A stretch of 64,000 nt of DNA from Clitopilus passeckerianus (lineage: Eukaryota; Basidiomycota; Agaricomycetes; Agaricales; Entolomataceae), in the NCBI GenBank assembly GCA_944990035.1, contig CALYLX010000074.1, positions 1 to 64,000 on the forward strand, read 5' to 3'. The translations under genes and the position numbers were made by a program. A model generated the notes under the pieces. It made no database searches. It saw only the letters and a list, made by a program, of their open reading frames with translations, and was not told the origin of the DNA. Every line of letters starts with the position of its first letter. Position 1 is the stretch's first letter. Positions 35,022 to 46,940 of the stretch are shown here, piece by piece.

Positions 35022-37567
35022 GGCAGATCCAGAAAAACGTGTGTGACTGTGTGGGATCCATGTGTGGAGTTCCATTGCGCTGCGTTGTCTTCTGGGTGTG
35101 AGAGTTCAGAGAACGCACTTACCGAGGGAGGTTGCTTCGGTAGAGCATATCAAAGTTGGGAGACTTCACAGAATAAAGAAGAGGTTAATTGGCTATAGGA
35201 TGAAATAATATATTTCTTAGAATGCATAGATAACCAAGTTCAATAGCCCGTGTCAGAGGTGGTAAATACATGAGAGTATCTTCATTCATTTTGAGTTTCC
35301 AGATATTGCGAGCGAGAGGAATCACTTAAACCTACAGCATACGAACAAGATATGTCGAGTTCTATTTATCTACGTTCGGATCCGAGGTCCCTCCATATCC
35401 TGCTTTCGAGCTTCTCGTTCTTTTAAAATCGTCTTTGCTCATCTCCCCTGTGGATGAAGCGGGTCAACAACTTTAATGCACTATAAATCGGAGATATCAG
35501 ATCCAAAAATCCCATCGCGATCATGCTAAAGTCACCTTCAACCAGGAAGACGGCTCAGAAATGCGGGGTACTAAGCTCAGTGATCGAGAACAGAGTTGGA
35601 GCTCGGAGAAGAAAAAGCGAGCATGACGGGGTATCGGGATCCAAGTGTTGTTCGCGTAAGTACAGACTTTGAGAGTTTTTCGGTGACATATGGCTTGGCC
35701 CACATGCAGTTCTTTGGATGGTTCTTTTCAGCATAGTTCGGGTTCGGGTTCGGGCCGAAGAAGTTTGTATGTCCGCCTATAGCAGAATCTCAGCGAGCCC
35801 AGATTTCGAGGGTTGCAGACAGGATTCCCGCACGTTGGATTATGATATCTTTCTAGAGGGAACATCAACTAAGATATGTGGGGCAGTGGGACAAAAAGTG
35901 ATCGGTCCGAATGTCCACGCAAGCGCTAGAATTTTGGCTACGAATCTCCATTGCAGCAGAGAAAATGATACACTTGGACTTATGAGTTGCGTGAACACGC
36001 CTTTGAGAATGTTCCACGCGTTATGAGATAGGTACTTGATAACGGATGGACGCACCAACTTCCGAGCGCGGATAGCACTGCCGTCTACCAATGAAATGAA
36101 GAAGTGAATGAATGAAAAGCTTGTACGCACCAGAGACACACCAGCCATTCGCCACCCACGCGCAAATCATATCATTGGCGCGGATGGCAACACGCCATCC
36201 CGAATGCCAGCTGTTGTGCCACAGGAGGTACATTGTTCGCTAAAGCCACGGGAACGAAGAAGTCCCGACTTGCGAAAGACATGTTTCGAGTTCTGCGCAA
36301 CGGGAGTGAAGTGCTAGCCGCTAGTGATGAGGCGGGACGCCATTCTTTCGCAAGAAATACGCAGTACCTTGCGGGGAAGGGGGGCACAGGGTGTGTCGTA
36401 TTGCGGGGGTTTTCCGAAGTAATGTGCGCTAGGAATGAAGCCGTGCCCGTAAAGCTTGCTGAGCACATTTCGGAGGTTCCGGAAATGTTTGAAACAGGAG
36501 AGGCATGGAATAGGCGTGGAAGATAGAAGTGCTAATCATAGCTATCGATTTCATCTCTCTCTCATGGATGCATCTTACGAGAAGGTCGATTGGAGCAGCA
36601 GATCCGCCTACTAGGTCTCTAGAGCAGGAAGAGCGGGGTTTCGCTGACTTAACCCGGCACGGAGCTGCCAAGACTCCTGATGAAAGGCGATTGTTCATGT
36701 GTCGTCAAACAGGTGGCAGGTCCTACGGCGGTCTAGGAACAAAAAAATCTCCAAATTCTCACAACGCTGATCGGCCCGAGGGGGTATACCACACAGAATA
36801 CAAGTTTCACAGGTTTCACAGCTTCCTCGTGGCATCATAAGACTGTATGACTTCGTGACTTCATTGACGATAGAGTTCATTGTACCTGGAATGTCACTAA
36901 GCTTGCGGGGTAGCGGAACGAGCTCCCTGAATCGAGGCGATATGAAGGAGCTGAGGAATGAGGTGTTATCGATTGAAGCGACGATCACGCCCGAGAACTG
37001 TGCCCAGAAGGACCTACACCGCGAGAAAACCAATGCCTGGCCCCTATCGATCGCAGAGGTGATGTAGTCAATGTATTGAACGCGTTCTCAAGGCCTGTTG
37101 AGGTCGGGTCATATGGGGTTTGAGCGAATGCCACAAGGTCTATATCTGGATCTTCCTTCACGTAAGACACGCCCTTGACCATGCCCATCTTCGTAGAATG
37201 CTGCCACCCAGGATTCATTCATATGACTCGAGTAAGATTCGTGTTCATAAGGTATCTCGAGATGAATCCAGATTCGAGAGCGATAGATCCCAATCAACGA
37301 CGAAGCTCCGAGTGCTAGAAGGCCGCCTTCAGATCAGACGTTGTGAAGTTCTTGTAGAAAGCACCCTCGTGGACGGCCCTGTGAATGCGACGAAAGTGGG
37401 GGATTGATGACATGATGGACTACTTTGCAGTTGTTGATTTTAAAGGCAGCTGACAATGGAATTGATCTCACGGCCGTCGTCGAGAGACGCGCCGACATCG
37501 AGCTCGACCTCTAGCCCAACGGAGGCGTCTAGCCCATTAAACCCCAAATTACTATCTCTGAATTGCG
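35022..37567. other. Degenerate region, no recognised gene
   Basis: Minus-strand frames between 35840 and 37300 are hydrophobic in places (for example FSFIHFFISLVDGSAIRA and ILALAWTFGPITFCP at 35840-36148) and hint at a former multi-pass membrane protein. They are broken by many stops and frame changes, and I could not identify a family. Nothing is convincing on the plus strand. Confidence 0.3.
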
Positions 37568-38003
37568 ATGTCTTCTTCAGCACAGCCTTTGAAAGTACCA
37601 ACGACCCCAAGAACGGACGAGAAGACACCAAAGCCATCATTCAAGCAAATTGGTGGCAGCAAAAATTTGGGCAGTCCTTCTGACATTTCAAGCCCTCACG
37701 AACTCACAGCCTTTGTGCGTTAATACCCTGAGAATCTTACTTTCCGCAGGGAACTAATGTATTCTCTCAGGTCGAGACTCTATTAGAACAACTAGACTCA
37801 AAATTCGACGAGATGTCCTCACAAATCCTGGAACGCAGTGTGTCTCTATCTGAACCACCCAACGTCCCTCACTGACAGAATTCTTCCTAGTGAACCAAAT
37901 GTCAACGCGCGTGGATGCTCTGGAAGCATCAATACAAGATATCATCAACGGAGACGTTAGCGTGCCCCAGTCCCCCTCACCAAGCAATGGCAACCTCAAA
38001 TGA
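37568..38003 (+). CDS. Heat-shock-factor-binding-protein-1-like coiled coil (HSBP1)
   Basis: Three exons, all phases checked: 37568-37714 (49 codons), 37771-37837 and 37891-38003, with introns of 56 and 53 nt; 108 aa in total. The N-terminal half is polar and Pro-rich (MSSSAQPLKVPTTPRTDEK...). The coiled coil from about residue 50 reads VETLLEQLDSKFDEMSSQI, then LERMNQMSTRVDALEASIQ and DIINGD. The heptad pattern and the M(S/N)xMSxRxDxLExxIxDI signature are those of HSBP1, a small trimeric or hexameric nuclear/cytosolic protein that binds trimeric heat-shock factor and participates in WASH-complex assembly in other eukaryotes. Fungal members are short like this one. A longer unspliced ATG frame at 37456-37683 overlaps exon 1 in another frame and is rejected. 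Confidence 0.87.
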
Positions 38004-38423
38004 GCCGATAGCAATTTCACCTAGTGCTTCAGCAATTATCACCCTATTTACGCTATCTGGCCACTATCTATTACACTCAACCGTTGCATAACTCTATCAA
38101 TGTATCACTATCAGTGTCATTTAATACCTGTAATACCCCTGTAATGTAGCTGTACTTCACGGATATTCCTCTGCTCTCGTGGGCGATGTCCCCTACACTG
38201 CGCCCACACCGTACTTAGGGCTCTCCTCGTCGATAATTGCCATGAGAAAACTACGGCGAATATGTACAAATGCGGTTTAATTGGACCCCCAGTATTGGAT
38301 TCTCACGGGCAGCCATGGGACCCCATTCAAACTCGGCTCAACCTTTGCAACCCCCTACCCATTTCGTGGCCACCTTGACTTTCAACACCCATCTTAAAAA
38401 CGTCCTCTTGACCCGATAATGAG
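38004..38423. other. Short intergenic spacer
   Basis: 420 bp between HSBP1-like and the next plus-strand gene. It contains the 3' UTR of the former and the promoter of the latter; nothing else is seen. Confidence 0.4.
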
Positions 38424-39894
38424 ATGACGACCCCAGCAGCGCCCCGTAGAATCTACATTCGTTTCGATCCCGAAAAACTTTCTCTACCGCCTTTGCTAGG
38501 GGGACCCCAACCCCATAGCGAAACAACAGCGCAAAACACAATTAGTGATGATGGTACCCCCTCTCCCGCAGTTCTGTGAAAATTTGACAAGCTCATATAT
38601 TGTGTAGCTGATTCTAATGGTGTAGCGGTGAGTACGGAAGCTAGGCTGTTGAAACACATGGTTTGACGTCGCCTGAAAATGATAGCCTGGCAGTGCCAGC
38701 AGTTATCGGAAAAGCCTAAGCAAAACCCGCGAACCTTCAAGGAAAGGGGTATGTTTCTCCATTTCTTGCACGCTTTTGTCAGGAATCTGACATATCCGAT
38801 CAGGTTGAGCACTATGAGAGCCTAACAGACCTGTTGCGAGCTCTGCGGATCGCATTTAATGAATCTGTTGATGTCGACTTCGCTGGGCGGTATTTTGTGA
38901 ACGAAACAGGAATCACTCATCAGAATCGCGTGAAAGCTGTGGCGCATGAGATTTGGAAAGCTACCGGGTACAGGTTTACGTACGTCGCTCGCCCTCTTCT
39001 CTTTGCAATCACCTCACAACGCTGCCTGATAGCATCAAGGACCATCCACGAACATCGAACGGCCACAAGATTCGACTATGGTGCTCGCAGGACGAAGCCC
39101 ACAAATCCAAGCACTCCCGTGCTCGCTTGAAGCCCAGAACGACTGCTGAAGGTGTTGTTCTCGCGAAGTCTCGTTACCCATGCCGCAGCGGGCTTCTCAT
39201 ATCCTCTCGCGAAACTGAAGAGGAAGACACCTCCCAAGTCATCATCCGAATGCATCACCACAACTCTCATGAACCTTACTATGACAACACAGTCCCACCG
39301 GACATGAAAGAGTCCATCTGGTCGAGCATGGGCTGGGGCCGAAACAAAAGGCGGAAGGGTATGCCACCACCGGAAGAGGTTGTCGAGGACGAAAACGAAA
39401 ACGAAAACGATACTACCAGCGGAACCAGGAGCCGGAACGAAGAAGACGAGGAAGAAGAAGACGAGATCCAAGAGGAGAACGAAATCGAGAGCGAAGACGA
39501 GCCCTCTGTCGACGACGCAAGTGACAAGCCAAGCTCAGAGGACAACGATGCTTCGACCTCCAAGGCCGCTATGCAAGCTCGAATGGCTAGGACCCGTGAT
39601 CCGCCCAGACGCCTGTCCCCTCGTCTGCCATCCATGGAGATGGACCCTCCCTCTAATCCGCCTTCTCCAACTCCTGGCGAGGCTAGGAAGCGGCTGCGGG
39701 AGCACATCGGCCTCATTCGTGCGTTCTGTGATGGCCTGGAGTACCAGATGCGTTTGAACGACCCCACATGCACGAGTGGGCTCCTGAAGGAGCTGGAGAC
39801 CCATGGATCTCAGTTCCTTGGGTTCGTGCACAACACTCTCGAAAAGGAGCATCGCGCGAACATGAGTTCGTCCAGGCCAATGGACCTTGACTAA
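38424..39894 (+). CDS. Protein with FAR1-like Cys/His domain and acidic tail
   Basis: The start at 38424 gives MTTPAAPRRIYIRFDPEKLS. After one or more introns (38590-38690) come YESLTDLLRALRIAFNESVD, QNRVKAVAHEIWKATGYRF and, after a GTACGT intron, GHKIRLWCSQDEAHKSKH, YPCRSGLLISSRE and VIIRMHHHNSHEPYYD. The spacing C-x(n)-C-x(n)-HxxH over about 80 residues is that of the FAR1/WRKY-GCM1 zinc-binding fold, which in Agaricomycetes also occurs as a domesticated MULE-transposase DNA-binding domain. Downstream is a long acidic tract (EEDEEEEDEIQEENEIES, about 39430-39500), then a helical C-terminus LREHIGLIRAFCDGLEYQM and SRPMDLD, stop at 39892-39894. DNA binding is plausible but inferred. No transposase catalytic domain is present. 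Confidence 0.65.
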
Positions 39895-41975
39895 TACCTC
39901 TCCCGAAATGTTACATCTGCTATTCACTACCACAGGCTGGGACTTCGTTACAGTTGATTATGTTGCAATCCGAATGTGACATTTACCCTACCCCTCTCAC
40001 TGCTTTGACTGTTCTCCCGAATCGAACCCTGTACTTTCTCCTCATGTATACCCTGTTATCATTCATTCACACGTCAACTCCATAGGACCACAATGAAATA
40101 CAAAGCAATGCCATGATCCCTATCACGTCTGGTCGGATGGTGCTAAGATCCCCAAGGGTGTTCCGATAACGGATTCATGTCGACCTAAGAGACGTCTAGG
40201 ATTCGCTAATTATGAGATAGGATTTCATGGCAAGTTTGCGAGGAAATAACTCTTCGTTTCCTATCTGTAGGACTTTGTGTCGATTCTTCCGAGTCGGGCT
40301 TGGTAGGTTCACCCACATTTCCTACCGCGGGGGCTAGGACAAATTAAAGCAATATTTCTTCGGGCAATTGCGCGACAAGAACAGGCAACTCGAACGGTGT
40401 CCGTGGAGATGAACACTAGCATCCCCCCGGTGCAAGTGTGGTTCTCTCACATGTTCGAGGAAAATGAAGACCTTCCAGTTCCTAAAGTCTCCACTTCGTT
40501 TACTGAAAACGCGTTGAGCAGTCCACCCCCCTTCATTGCTGCCTCGCGGGCTGCCGTTCGGAGGCAGTATGCGCTCTCCTTCTCGAGAAGTTACGTCAAA
40601 TATCGCAGTCTGCCAAAGTACCCTTTGATACGGTACTTCTACCTACGCTGTGCAGTGGCTGGTTTGGAGCATTGTCCGCCTTGACGGATCATGCCGTCTT
40701 CTAGGGTCATATGTGCATTAAAAGAGTCGATCGTTTACTAGGACCACTGTTAACCTCGAGTTCGTGATCGATACTCAGCTTCAGGGACTTGAAATGACCA
40801 GCAGTTACTTTTTGCCTGAAGGCTTTAAGCCTCTCGGCTTCGTCACATAGATGGGAAACACGAAGGTTGTTGGTCGATGGAGCGGTGGCGACATGGATCA
40901 CCTTCTCTTTCATTTAAGCTTTTCTCTTTTTTCGATTCTCAGCTTTTAGTGGGGGTGCTTGCAAGGACGCCGGTTGGCCTTCCATGCTCACCGTCCTGGC
41001 TTGCTGCATGGGCACGACCTGCATCCAGACCTTTCAGGGGATTGATCACGCCTTTTAACTACCTTGACATATGTCTGATCCTAGCGATCGTGGGGAACGT
41101 TGGGGGTTTGTACTTTACGCCACCCTGTCCACGCCGGTCTCGAACTTTCTAGCTTGTACCCGTGTAAGGTATGCGTCAATCCTTATATTCAAGCACCGGG
41201 TCAGCGGCCGGCATTCAAATTGACTGAACAACCCGAAAAGTAAACATATGGGCATTGAATGCCTGTAAGAAATCGCCCTGGAATCCGATGCCTGTCAATT
41301 GACATGAGAGAATCAACTTGCAAGGCACTGAAAAACCTTTGGACAGGGGTAGCACATTACGATACAATGGGGTTGCTCAGGCACTGTGCGTAAGTAATGA
41401 CCAATTTCTCTTGCACGCTATATCGATTCAAGCCCATTCACACCCTGTCGTGGAGGTTAGAAAAACTCCAGAACCTGGCAACGAACTCGTCGAACTCTAT
41501 GCACCTGCACCGGCCGGCCCGTTCCAGCCCGCCGCTCCCTTATTCTGATGGGCTAAAACCACGTGGCTCGCCTGTTAGCCGAGCTAGCCATTCTAGGGCT
41601 TGATACCCTCGAGTTTAACTTGAAGGCTCAACGCTCAACGTCACCGTCAACCTTGTGTCCCTGGCATGCTGGTACTCGAAGACACTCAAGTGGGTGCTTT
41701 AGCGTTTATCACTTGCGCTACCCGCTGACCTCTCCTCTCAGTCAGACGTGAGGTTTGCCTGCTCATTCGGAATGGAGCTCTACCCATGGGTGGGATCCCA
41801 CTCCTTATATTCCCAAGATTCTTCTTTCAATCTTTGTTCGGGAGCACTGCGACCGCCGTCAGCAAACGGCCCTCTTAACGGAATGTTTTCCATTGAACCG
41901 ATTTAGATTCCAGAATGAATTGAAAAATGGGATACATATATGGACCATGGGCCGACTCACTCACCTCTGAGGAGG
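39895..41975. other. Region upstream of GH17-like copy 1
   Basis: No gene is recognised. From about 40735 it is visibly homologous to the DNA from about 43590 onward (the duplicated block listed separately). A minus-strand frame at 40707-40913 (MKEKVIHVAT...) has a degraded counterpart near 43755, so it may be a remnant of a duplicated small gene. The frame at 40397-40684 (+) is unsupported. Confidence 0.35.
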
Positions 41976-43430
41976 ATGAAAGTTCCCTACACTCTACTTG
42001 CTCTACTCTCCACCCTTGGGTTGGTCCGGGCTATTCCATTCCAGCCTACGAAGACGACCCGGGCTGCTCATGCTCATGACAATGGTCACAGCCCTGCTGC
42101 CAACGCGCCTCCGAACTGCTTCCCCGCAATCGGGTTTACAATGCCAACAGCCGTTCCAAGCTCATTGACAAATTGGTGGTGCAACCACAACACTGAATAC
42201 GGCTTCGTCGTCTTTAGCTATGGAGTGTCAGATTGTGGGCAGCTTTTCCGAAACTCCTCCGGCACATTTTTTGACGTTGAATTAGGTCAAAGTGCCAGCC
42301 AGCTCAAGGCCGAATTTTTGGATATCAGAAATAAGTTCAAAGGGCGTTATGTCCGCCTGTACGGGGCCTGTGATCGTAAGGGTTTTTAGTGAGCTCCAGT
42401 TTCTTCCACACAGCCAGATCCGACACTAATCCAGCTGCACTAGTAACGACGTCGTTGACGCTGCTTGGAATGCCGGCATTGGCGTTTTCTCGCTGATCTG
42501 GGTATGAATTCTCTGATTGACAGAACTTCCTTGGCCTCACCTTATTCTCTCAGTTCGACTTCCACGACACCGACGAATGGGTCGGACGACGGGATTCATT
42601 ATTCTCCATTCTCCACTCCAACCCAAAGGCCAAGTTCGTCACCCGCGCTCTGCAGTTCGGTTCGGAGCCCCTATTCGACCAGGTCCTGGATCCGTACAAT
42701 CTCAGGGATCAAGTCCTGGCTGCGAAGAAGAATCTCGCCCCTTTGCAGATCCCTGTGACAGTCAGCGATTTGGCATACTCGTTCAGAGATGTAAGAATGC
42801 CGCTCTGCTGGTGTTTTCCCACTGTTGACTATGCTTCAGTTACATGCCGATGACGGCGGTCCGGCTGTTCTGCAATCGCTTGACTTGATTGCGGCTCACA
42901 TCCTTCCTTTCTTTTCGACCGAGGCAACCACATGTACGGTTTTATCACTATTCTGGTTTCATCTTTTGCTGAGCATCTGTTTCTTTCAGCTGATAGAGCT
43001 TGGCCAATCGTCACTTCGGATCTGGAGTACTTCATCTCTCAAGGGAATAACAGAAAGATCTTCTTCACTCAGGTAGGTGTCTAGCCATGTTGATACAGTA
43101 CCAATCCTAACTTCATACCCAGAATGGCTGGCCTTCCACCACCTCTGATGGTGTAGAACCCAACAGCCCCAGTGCAGTTTCCAACGTCGCAAATGAGCGG
43201 GTCAGTCCTTTTTCTCTGTGCGCAGTGGATACTCTATTTAACTGGCCACCTTTCCCAGAATTACTACAAGCTGCTCGATGACCACTGTGCAGACCTCAAG
43301 GCTGTGCCGGGAGGTGGTGTTGGATGGTTCGCACATATTTACTCCGACGGGCAAGAACCTGGTTATGGTATTTACAACGACAATGGCTCACTCAAGTTTC
43401 CATTTGCACCGAAGACATATTGTTAATCTA
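40735..43430 (+). repeat. Segmental duplication, copy A
   Basis: Landmarks shared with copy B in the same order: CACCTTCTCTTTCAT-like sequence at 40900, GTCAATCCTTATATTCAAG at 41168, GCGGCCGGC at 41205, ACATATGG, TTGAATGCCTGTAAGAAAT, CAATTGACATGAG, then the whole GH17-like gene. Offsets to copy B are about 2855 bp at the left end and about 3296 bp from 41168 onward, so copy B carries roughly 440 bp more. Confidence 0.75.
41976..43426 (+). CDS. Secreted GH17-like protein (copy 1), expected nucleophile Glu is Gln
   Basis: Signal peptide MKVPYTLLALLSTLGLVRA. The TIM-barrel pieces are CFPAIGFTMPTAVPSSLTNW, LDIRNKFKGRYVRLYGACD, AAWNAGIGVFSLIW, VGRRDSLFSILHSNPKAKF, ALQFGSEPLFD (the family's acid/base Glu), VTVSDLAYSFR, GNNRKIFFTQ/NGWPS and VGWFAHIYSDGQEPGYGIYD-type (YNDNGSLKFPFAP), ending KTYC. 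GH17 enzymes cleave beta-1,3-glucans and remodel fungal walls, with a nucleophile Glu in an ETGWP motif; here that position is Gln, encoded by CAG right at an exon end (donor GT at 43073). It could therefore be non-hydrolytic, or the assignment of the nucleophile may differ in this clade. Seven or so short introns. Close tandem paralogue at 45.5-46.9 kb. Confidence 0.83.
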
Positions 43431-45481
43431 CCGAGAGGCAGTTTATTGTGAAAGAAGATAGGAGGCTAGCTATGCTGGCCGGGCACAAGAAAGTCTATGC
43501 TCATTAAGGTTCATATCACTTGCCACATATATTACGAATAATACATCATGCCTTTTGAAAGGTTCAACAGATTGCACTGACAATGTAATACCCTCACTAA
43601 TTTTGAGTTCATGATCCATGCTCAGCCTCAGCGACCTGAATTGAAATGCCCAGCCGTTCTTATTTGAAGCATTTCCGCCTCTTCACACACATGGGAAGAC
43701 ATGAAAGCCGGAGGAGTGGTGGTGGCATGGGTCATCTTCTCTTTCATACAAACATTTCAGCTTCACAGATATAGCAAAATGCACCCTGTATGGTGTCTGA
43801 TATCATTCGGATAAATTCTATGTTGCTCAGCTTATTCTGTGGTTTGGGATAAGTAAGGGCAATGAATTACTGAAGTTATTTTACATTTATCCAAAGCTAT
43901 TAAATTCGAATTCCATCGACGAGGGACAGAACATGAGAACGTCATGTTTTGGCCGTCGGAGGGACGATGAGGCCAAAACTCCGACCGATCTTTCCATATC
44001 TGGCAGCGCTCATCAATGAGCGCCAGTGTTGCAACTTTGTTGCCTGTACATGGCAAAGATTGGGCAAAGGCGCGTCAAGTGCCACAGATCGCCCCCAAGA
44101 TGAATAAAAAAGGGCCACCGTAATGTTCAGAAGGCTGTTGAGAGGCTACGCACCAAGCCTCTCGATGATGAGATGAAGCTGATTTTTAGATTGGAAAAGC
44201 TAGCCTCTCGCTCAATTTGGACAATGACTGCTGAGTTTCAACAAATATGATGGCAAAGCGTTACTTTATGTGACGAAAAGTTTAAACACTGGTCCTTTTC
44301 ACATATTTGGTCTTCAATAGAACGTGCAATAGTATTTTCAGCGCCAACTCAACGTAATTGAGTATTCTCTTCAACACCGTACGCAAGCCCGATATTATTT
44401 TAGTAGGTGGTTACTGAGATAGAACATCGGGTTAAAACACTGGGGTCCGAATAGTAGAAGGCGTACGTCAATCCTTATATTCAAGCGCCGGGTGAGCGGC
44501 CGGCGTTCAAATTAACCGAGCAACTCGAAAATCAAACATATGGAGATTGAATGCCTGTAAGAAATTGCCTCGGAACTGGATACAGGTCAATTGACATGAG
44601 GGAACTGAGCAAGGCACAAAGAAATCATAAGACGGGGGTAGCACGTCACGCTACTTTGAGGGTGTCTCGTCATTGAGCGCAAAAACCACTCTCTGTTGCA
44701 AGGTAGACCAAAATCAAGCTCATTCTGTCATAGAGGTTAGAAAAACCGCAGAGCCCGACGAAATTGTCCGGCTCTGGTCACCTAAACCGGCAGGCCCGTT
44801 CTTAATCTGATGGGCTTTTGAATCACGTGGAGGGTGTGCTAGCCGAGCCTTCCATTTCGGGGCTTGATCCTCAACGTCAACCTACTGCTGGCATGATGAA
44901 CTATCAGCGCTCGTTGGCCCATACCCAGCTAGTTTCTCCGCTGTTCTGTCCTGGGATGATGAAAACTCTAAAGCGTCATATGTTACGCGTGTGCAAACTG
45001 AACCACAGAAAATTTCAGAGCTTCTTGACTGTCTGACGATCATTTTACCGAGCAACCAGGGGTAACTTCAACAGAGACTGTCCTAAAAGTCGTTCTGGCA
45101 TTCTAGTACTCAAATACATTCAGGTGAGTGCTTAACCACTTGCAACGGTACCCGCTGACCTCTGCTCTAAGTCAGATGTGAGACTTGCCTGCTCTTTCGG
45201 AGCGGAACTCTGCCTCTGAAGCGACCAACCAGAAGCGGTGGTCTAGGGGCTTTCAAAGGGCGGGATCCCACCAAAGCTGCTTCTTAACTTCGCAAGATCA
45301 TTCTTTGTCCGGGTGCACCGCGGCTGCCATCAGCTGAACTGCACTTCCGCGTGGAATCGTTTCTCCAAACCGCAGGCCCTCTTCACCGAGTGTTTTCCAT
45401 TGAACCATTTTAGATTCTAAAATGATTTGAAAATTGGTATATATGCGTGCAGAAATTTGTTCACCTCTAAGGATGGTCGGA
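43427..45481. other. Region between the two GH17-like genes
   Basis: No gene is recognised. About 43590-43770 corresponds to 40735-40930, and 44461-45480 corresponds to 41168-41975. The stretch of about 43770-44460 includes the extra DNA with no counterpart in copy A; it is AT-rich and shows no mobile-element end that I can identify. Confidence 0.4.
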
Positions 45482-46940
45482 ATGAAGGTTCTCTGCGCTC
45501 TCCTTCCTCTGCTCCCTACCCTTGGGTTCGTCCAGGCTACGCCGTTCCAGCCTACGAAGACGACCAAGGCGGCTCATACTCATGGCAATGGCCACAAACC
45601 TTCTTCCAAATCGCCTCCGAATTGCTTCCCTGCAATCGGGTTTACAATGCCAACCGCGGTTCCGACTTCATTAACCAATTGGTGGTGCGACTACAACACT
45701 GAATACGGTTTCGTCGGCTTCAGCTATGAAGTGACAGAATGTAAGCACCTTTTCCGAAGCTACCCCGACACATTGTTTGACTTTCATCAAAGGTCAAAGC
45801 GCCAGCAAGTTGAAGACCGAATTCTTGGATATTCGGACTAAGTTCAAAGGGCGTTATGTCCGCCTGTACGGGGCCTGCGACCGTAAGGGTTTCTAGTGAG
45901 CTCCAGTTCCTTCCGCGCAGATAGATCCGACGCTAATCCAGTTGTACTAGTAACGATGTGGTTGACGCTGCTTGGAACGCCGGCATTGGCGTTTTCTCGC
46001 TGATCTGGGTATGAATTCGCCTGATTGACGGCGCTTCTTTGGTCTTACCTGTTTCCCCACTGGCAGTTCGGCTGGGACGACCCCAACCTTTGGATCGGAC
46101 GACGGGATGCATTGTTCTCGATTCTCCACTCGAATCCCAAGGCCAAGTTCGTCACTCGTGCTCTGCAGTTCGGCTCGGAGCCCCTATTCGACTGGGCTCT
46201 GGATCCGCCCGTTCTCAGGCAACAAGTCCTGGCTGCGAAGACCAACCTGTCTTCTTTACAGATCCCTGTGACAGTTAGCGATTTGGCATACTCGTTCAGA
46301 GATGTAAGATTGCCGCCCTGTCAGTATTCCCTCACTGCTGATCCTCCTATAGTTGCATGAAGACGACGGCGGTCCGGCTGTTCTGCAATCGCTTGATTTG
46401 ATTGCGGCCCACATCCTCCCGTTCTTCTCAACCGAGGCATCCACATGTACGGTTTATTACTATTCTGTTTCCATCTTTTGCTGAGCAGGTGTTTTCGCAG
46501 CTGATAAAGCTTGGCCGATCGTCTCCTCCGATCTGAACTACTTTATTTCTCAGGGAAATAACAAGAAGATCTTCTTCAGCCAGGCAAGTGTCCAGCAAAA
46601 CTCGATTCAATACCAATCCTAACGCCGTATTCAGAACGGCTGGCCTTCCGTTACCTACGATGGTGTGGAGCCCAACAGTCCCAGTGCAGTTGCCAACGTC
46701 GCAAATGAACAGGTTGGCTGTTTGAGTGCGATCGCTGGTACCCTCAGCTGACCGCGTTTTCCTAGAATTACTACAAACTGCTCGACGACCACTGTACAGA
46801 CCTCAAGGCTGTGCCTGGAGGTGGTGTTGGATGGTTCGCACATATTTACTCCGACGAGCAAGAACCTGGTTATGGTATTTACAACGACAATGGCTCACTC
46901 AAGTTCCCATTTGCACCGAAGACATCTTGTTAATTCCAAA
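43590..46940 (+). repeat. Segmental duplication, copy B
   Basis: Second copy of the block described at 40735-43430, in direct tandem orientation. It shares upstream landmarks and the complete GH17-like gene with conserved intron positions. Confidence 0.75.
45482..46933 (+). CDS. Secreted GH17-like protein (copy 2), expected nucleophile Glu is Gln
   Basis: Tandem paralogue of the 42-kb gene. The start is chosen at the Met preceding the signal peptide (MKVLCALLPLLPTLGFVQA, 45482); upstream in-frame Mets exist at 45434 and 45473. It carries the same barrel landmarks: CFPAIGFTMPTAVPTSLTNW, LDIRTKFKGRYVRLYGACD, VGRRDA-equivalent IGRRDALFSILHSNPKAKF, ALQFGSEPLFDWALDP (acid/base Glu), VTVSDLAYSFR, GNNKKIFFSQ/NGWPS, VGWFAHIYSDEQEPGYGIY, stop at 46931-46933. 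The Gln replacing the usual GH17 nucleophile Glu is shared with copy 1, so it predates the duplication. The intron after that Gln uses a GC donor (46584) where copy 1 has GT. The differences are spread through the gene and no frame break was seen. Confidence 0.83.

Noticed and set aside
37456..37683. 75-codon frame overlapping HSBP1-like exon 1
   Set aside because: The other frame (start 37568) splices exactly into the coiled coil; this one does not.
39279..39773. 164-codon minus-strand Ser-rich frame
   Set aside because: Mirror of the acidic Glu/Asp tract on the plus strand (GAR codons read as Ser/Phe on the complement).
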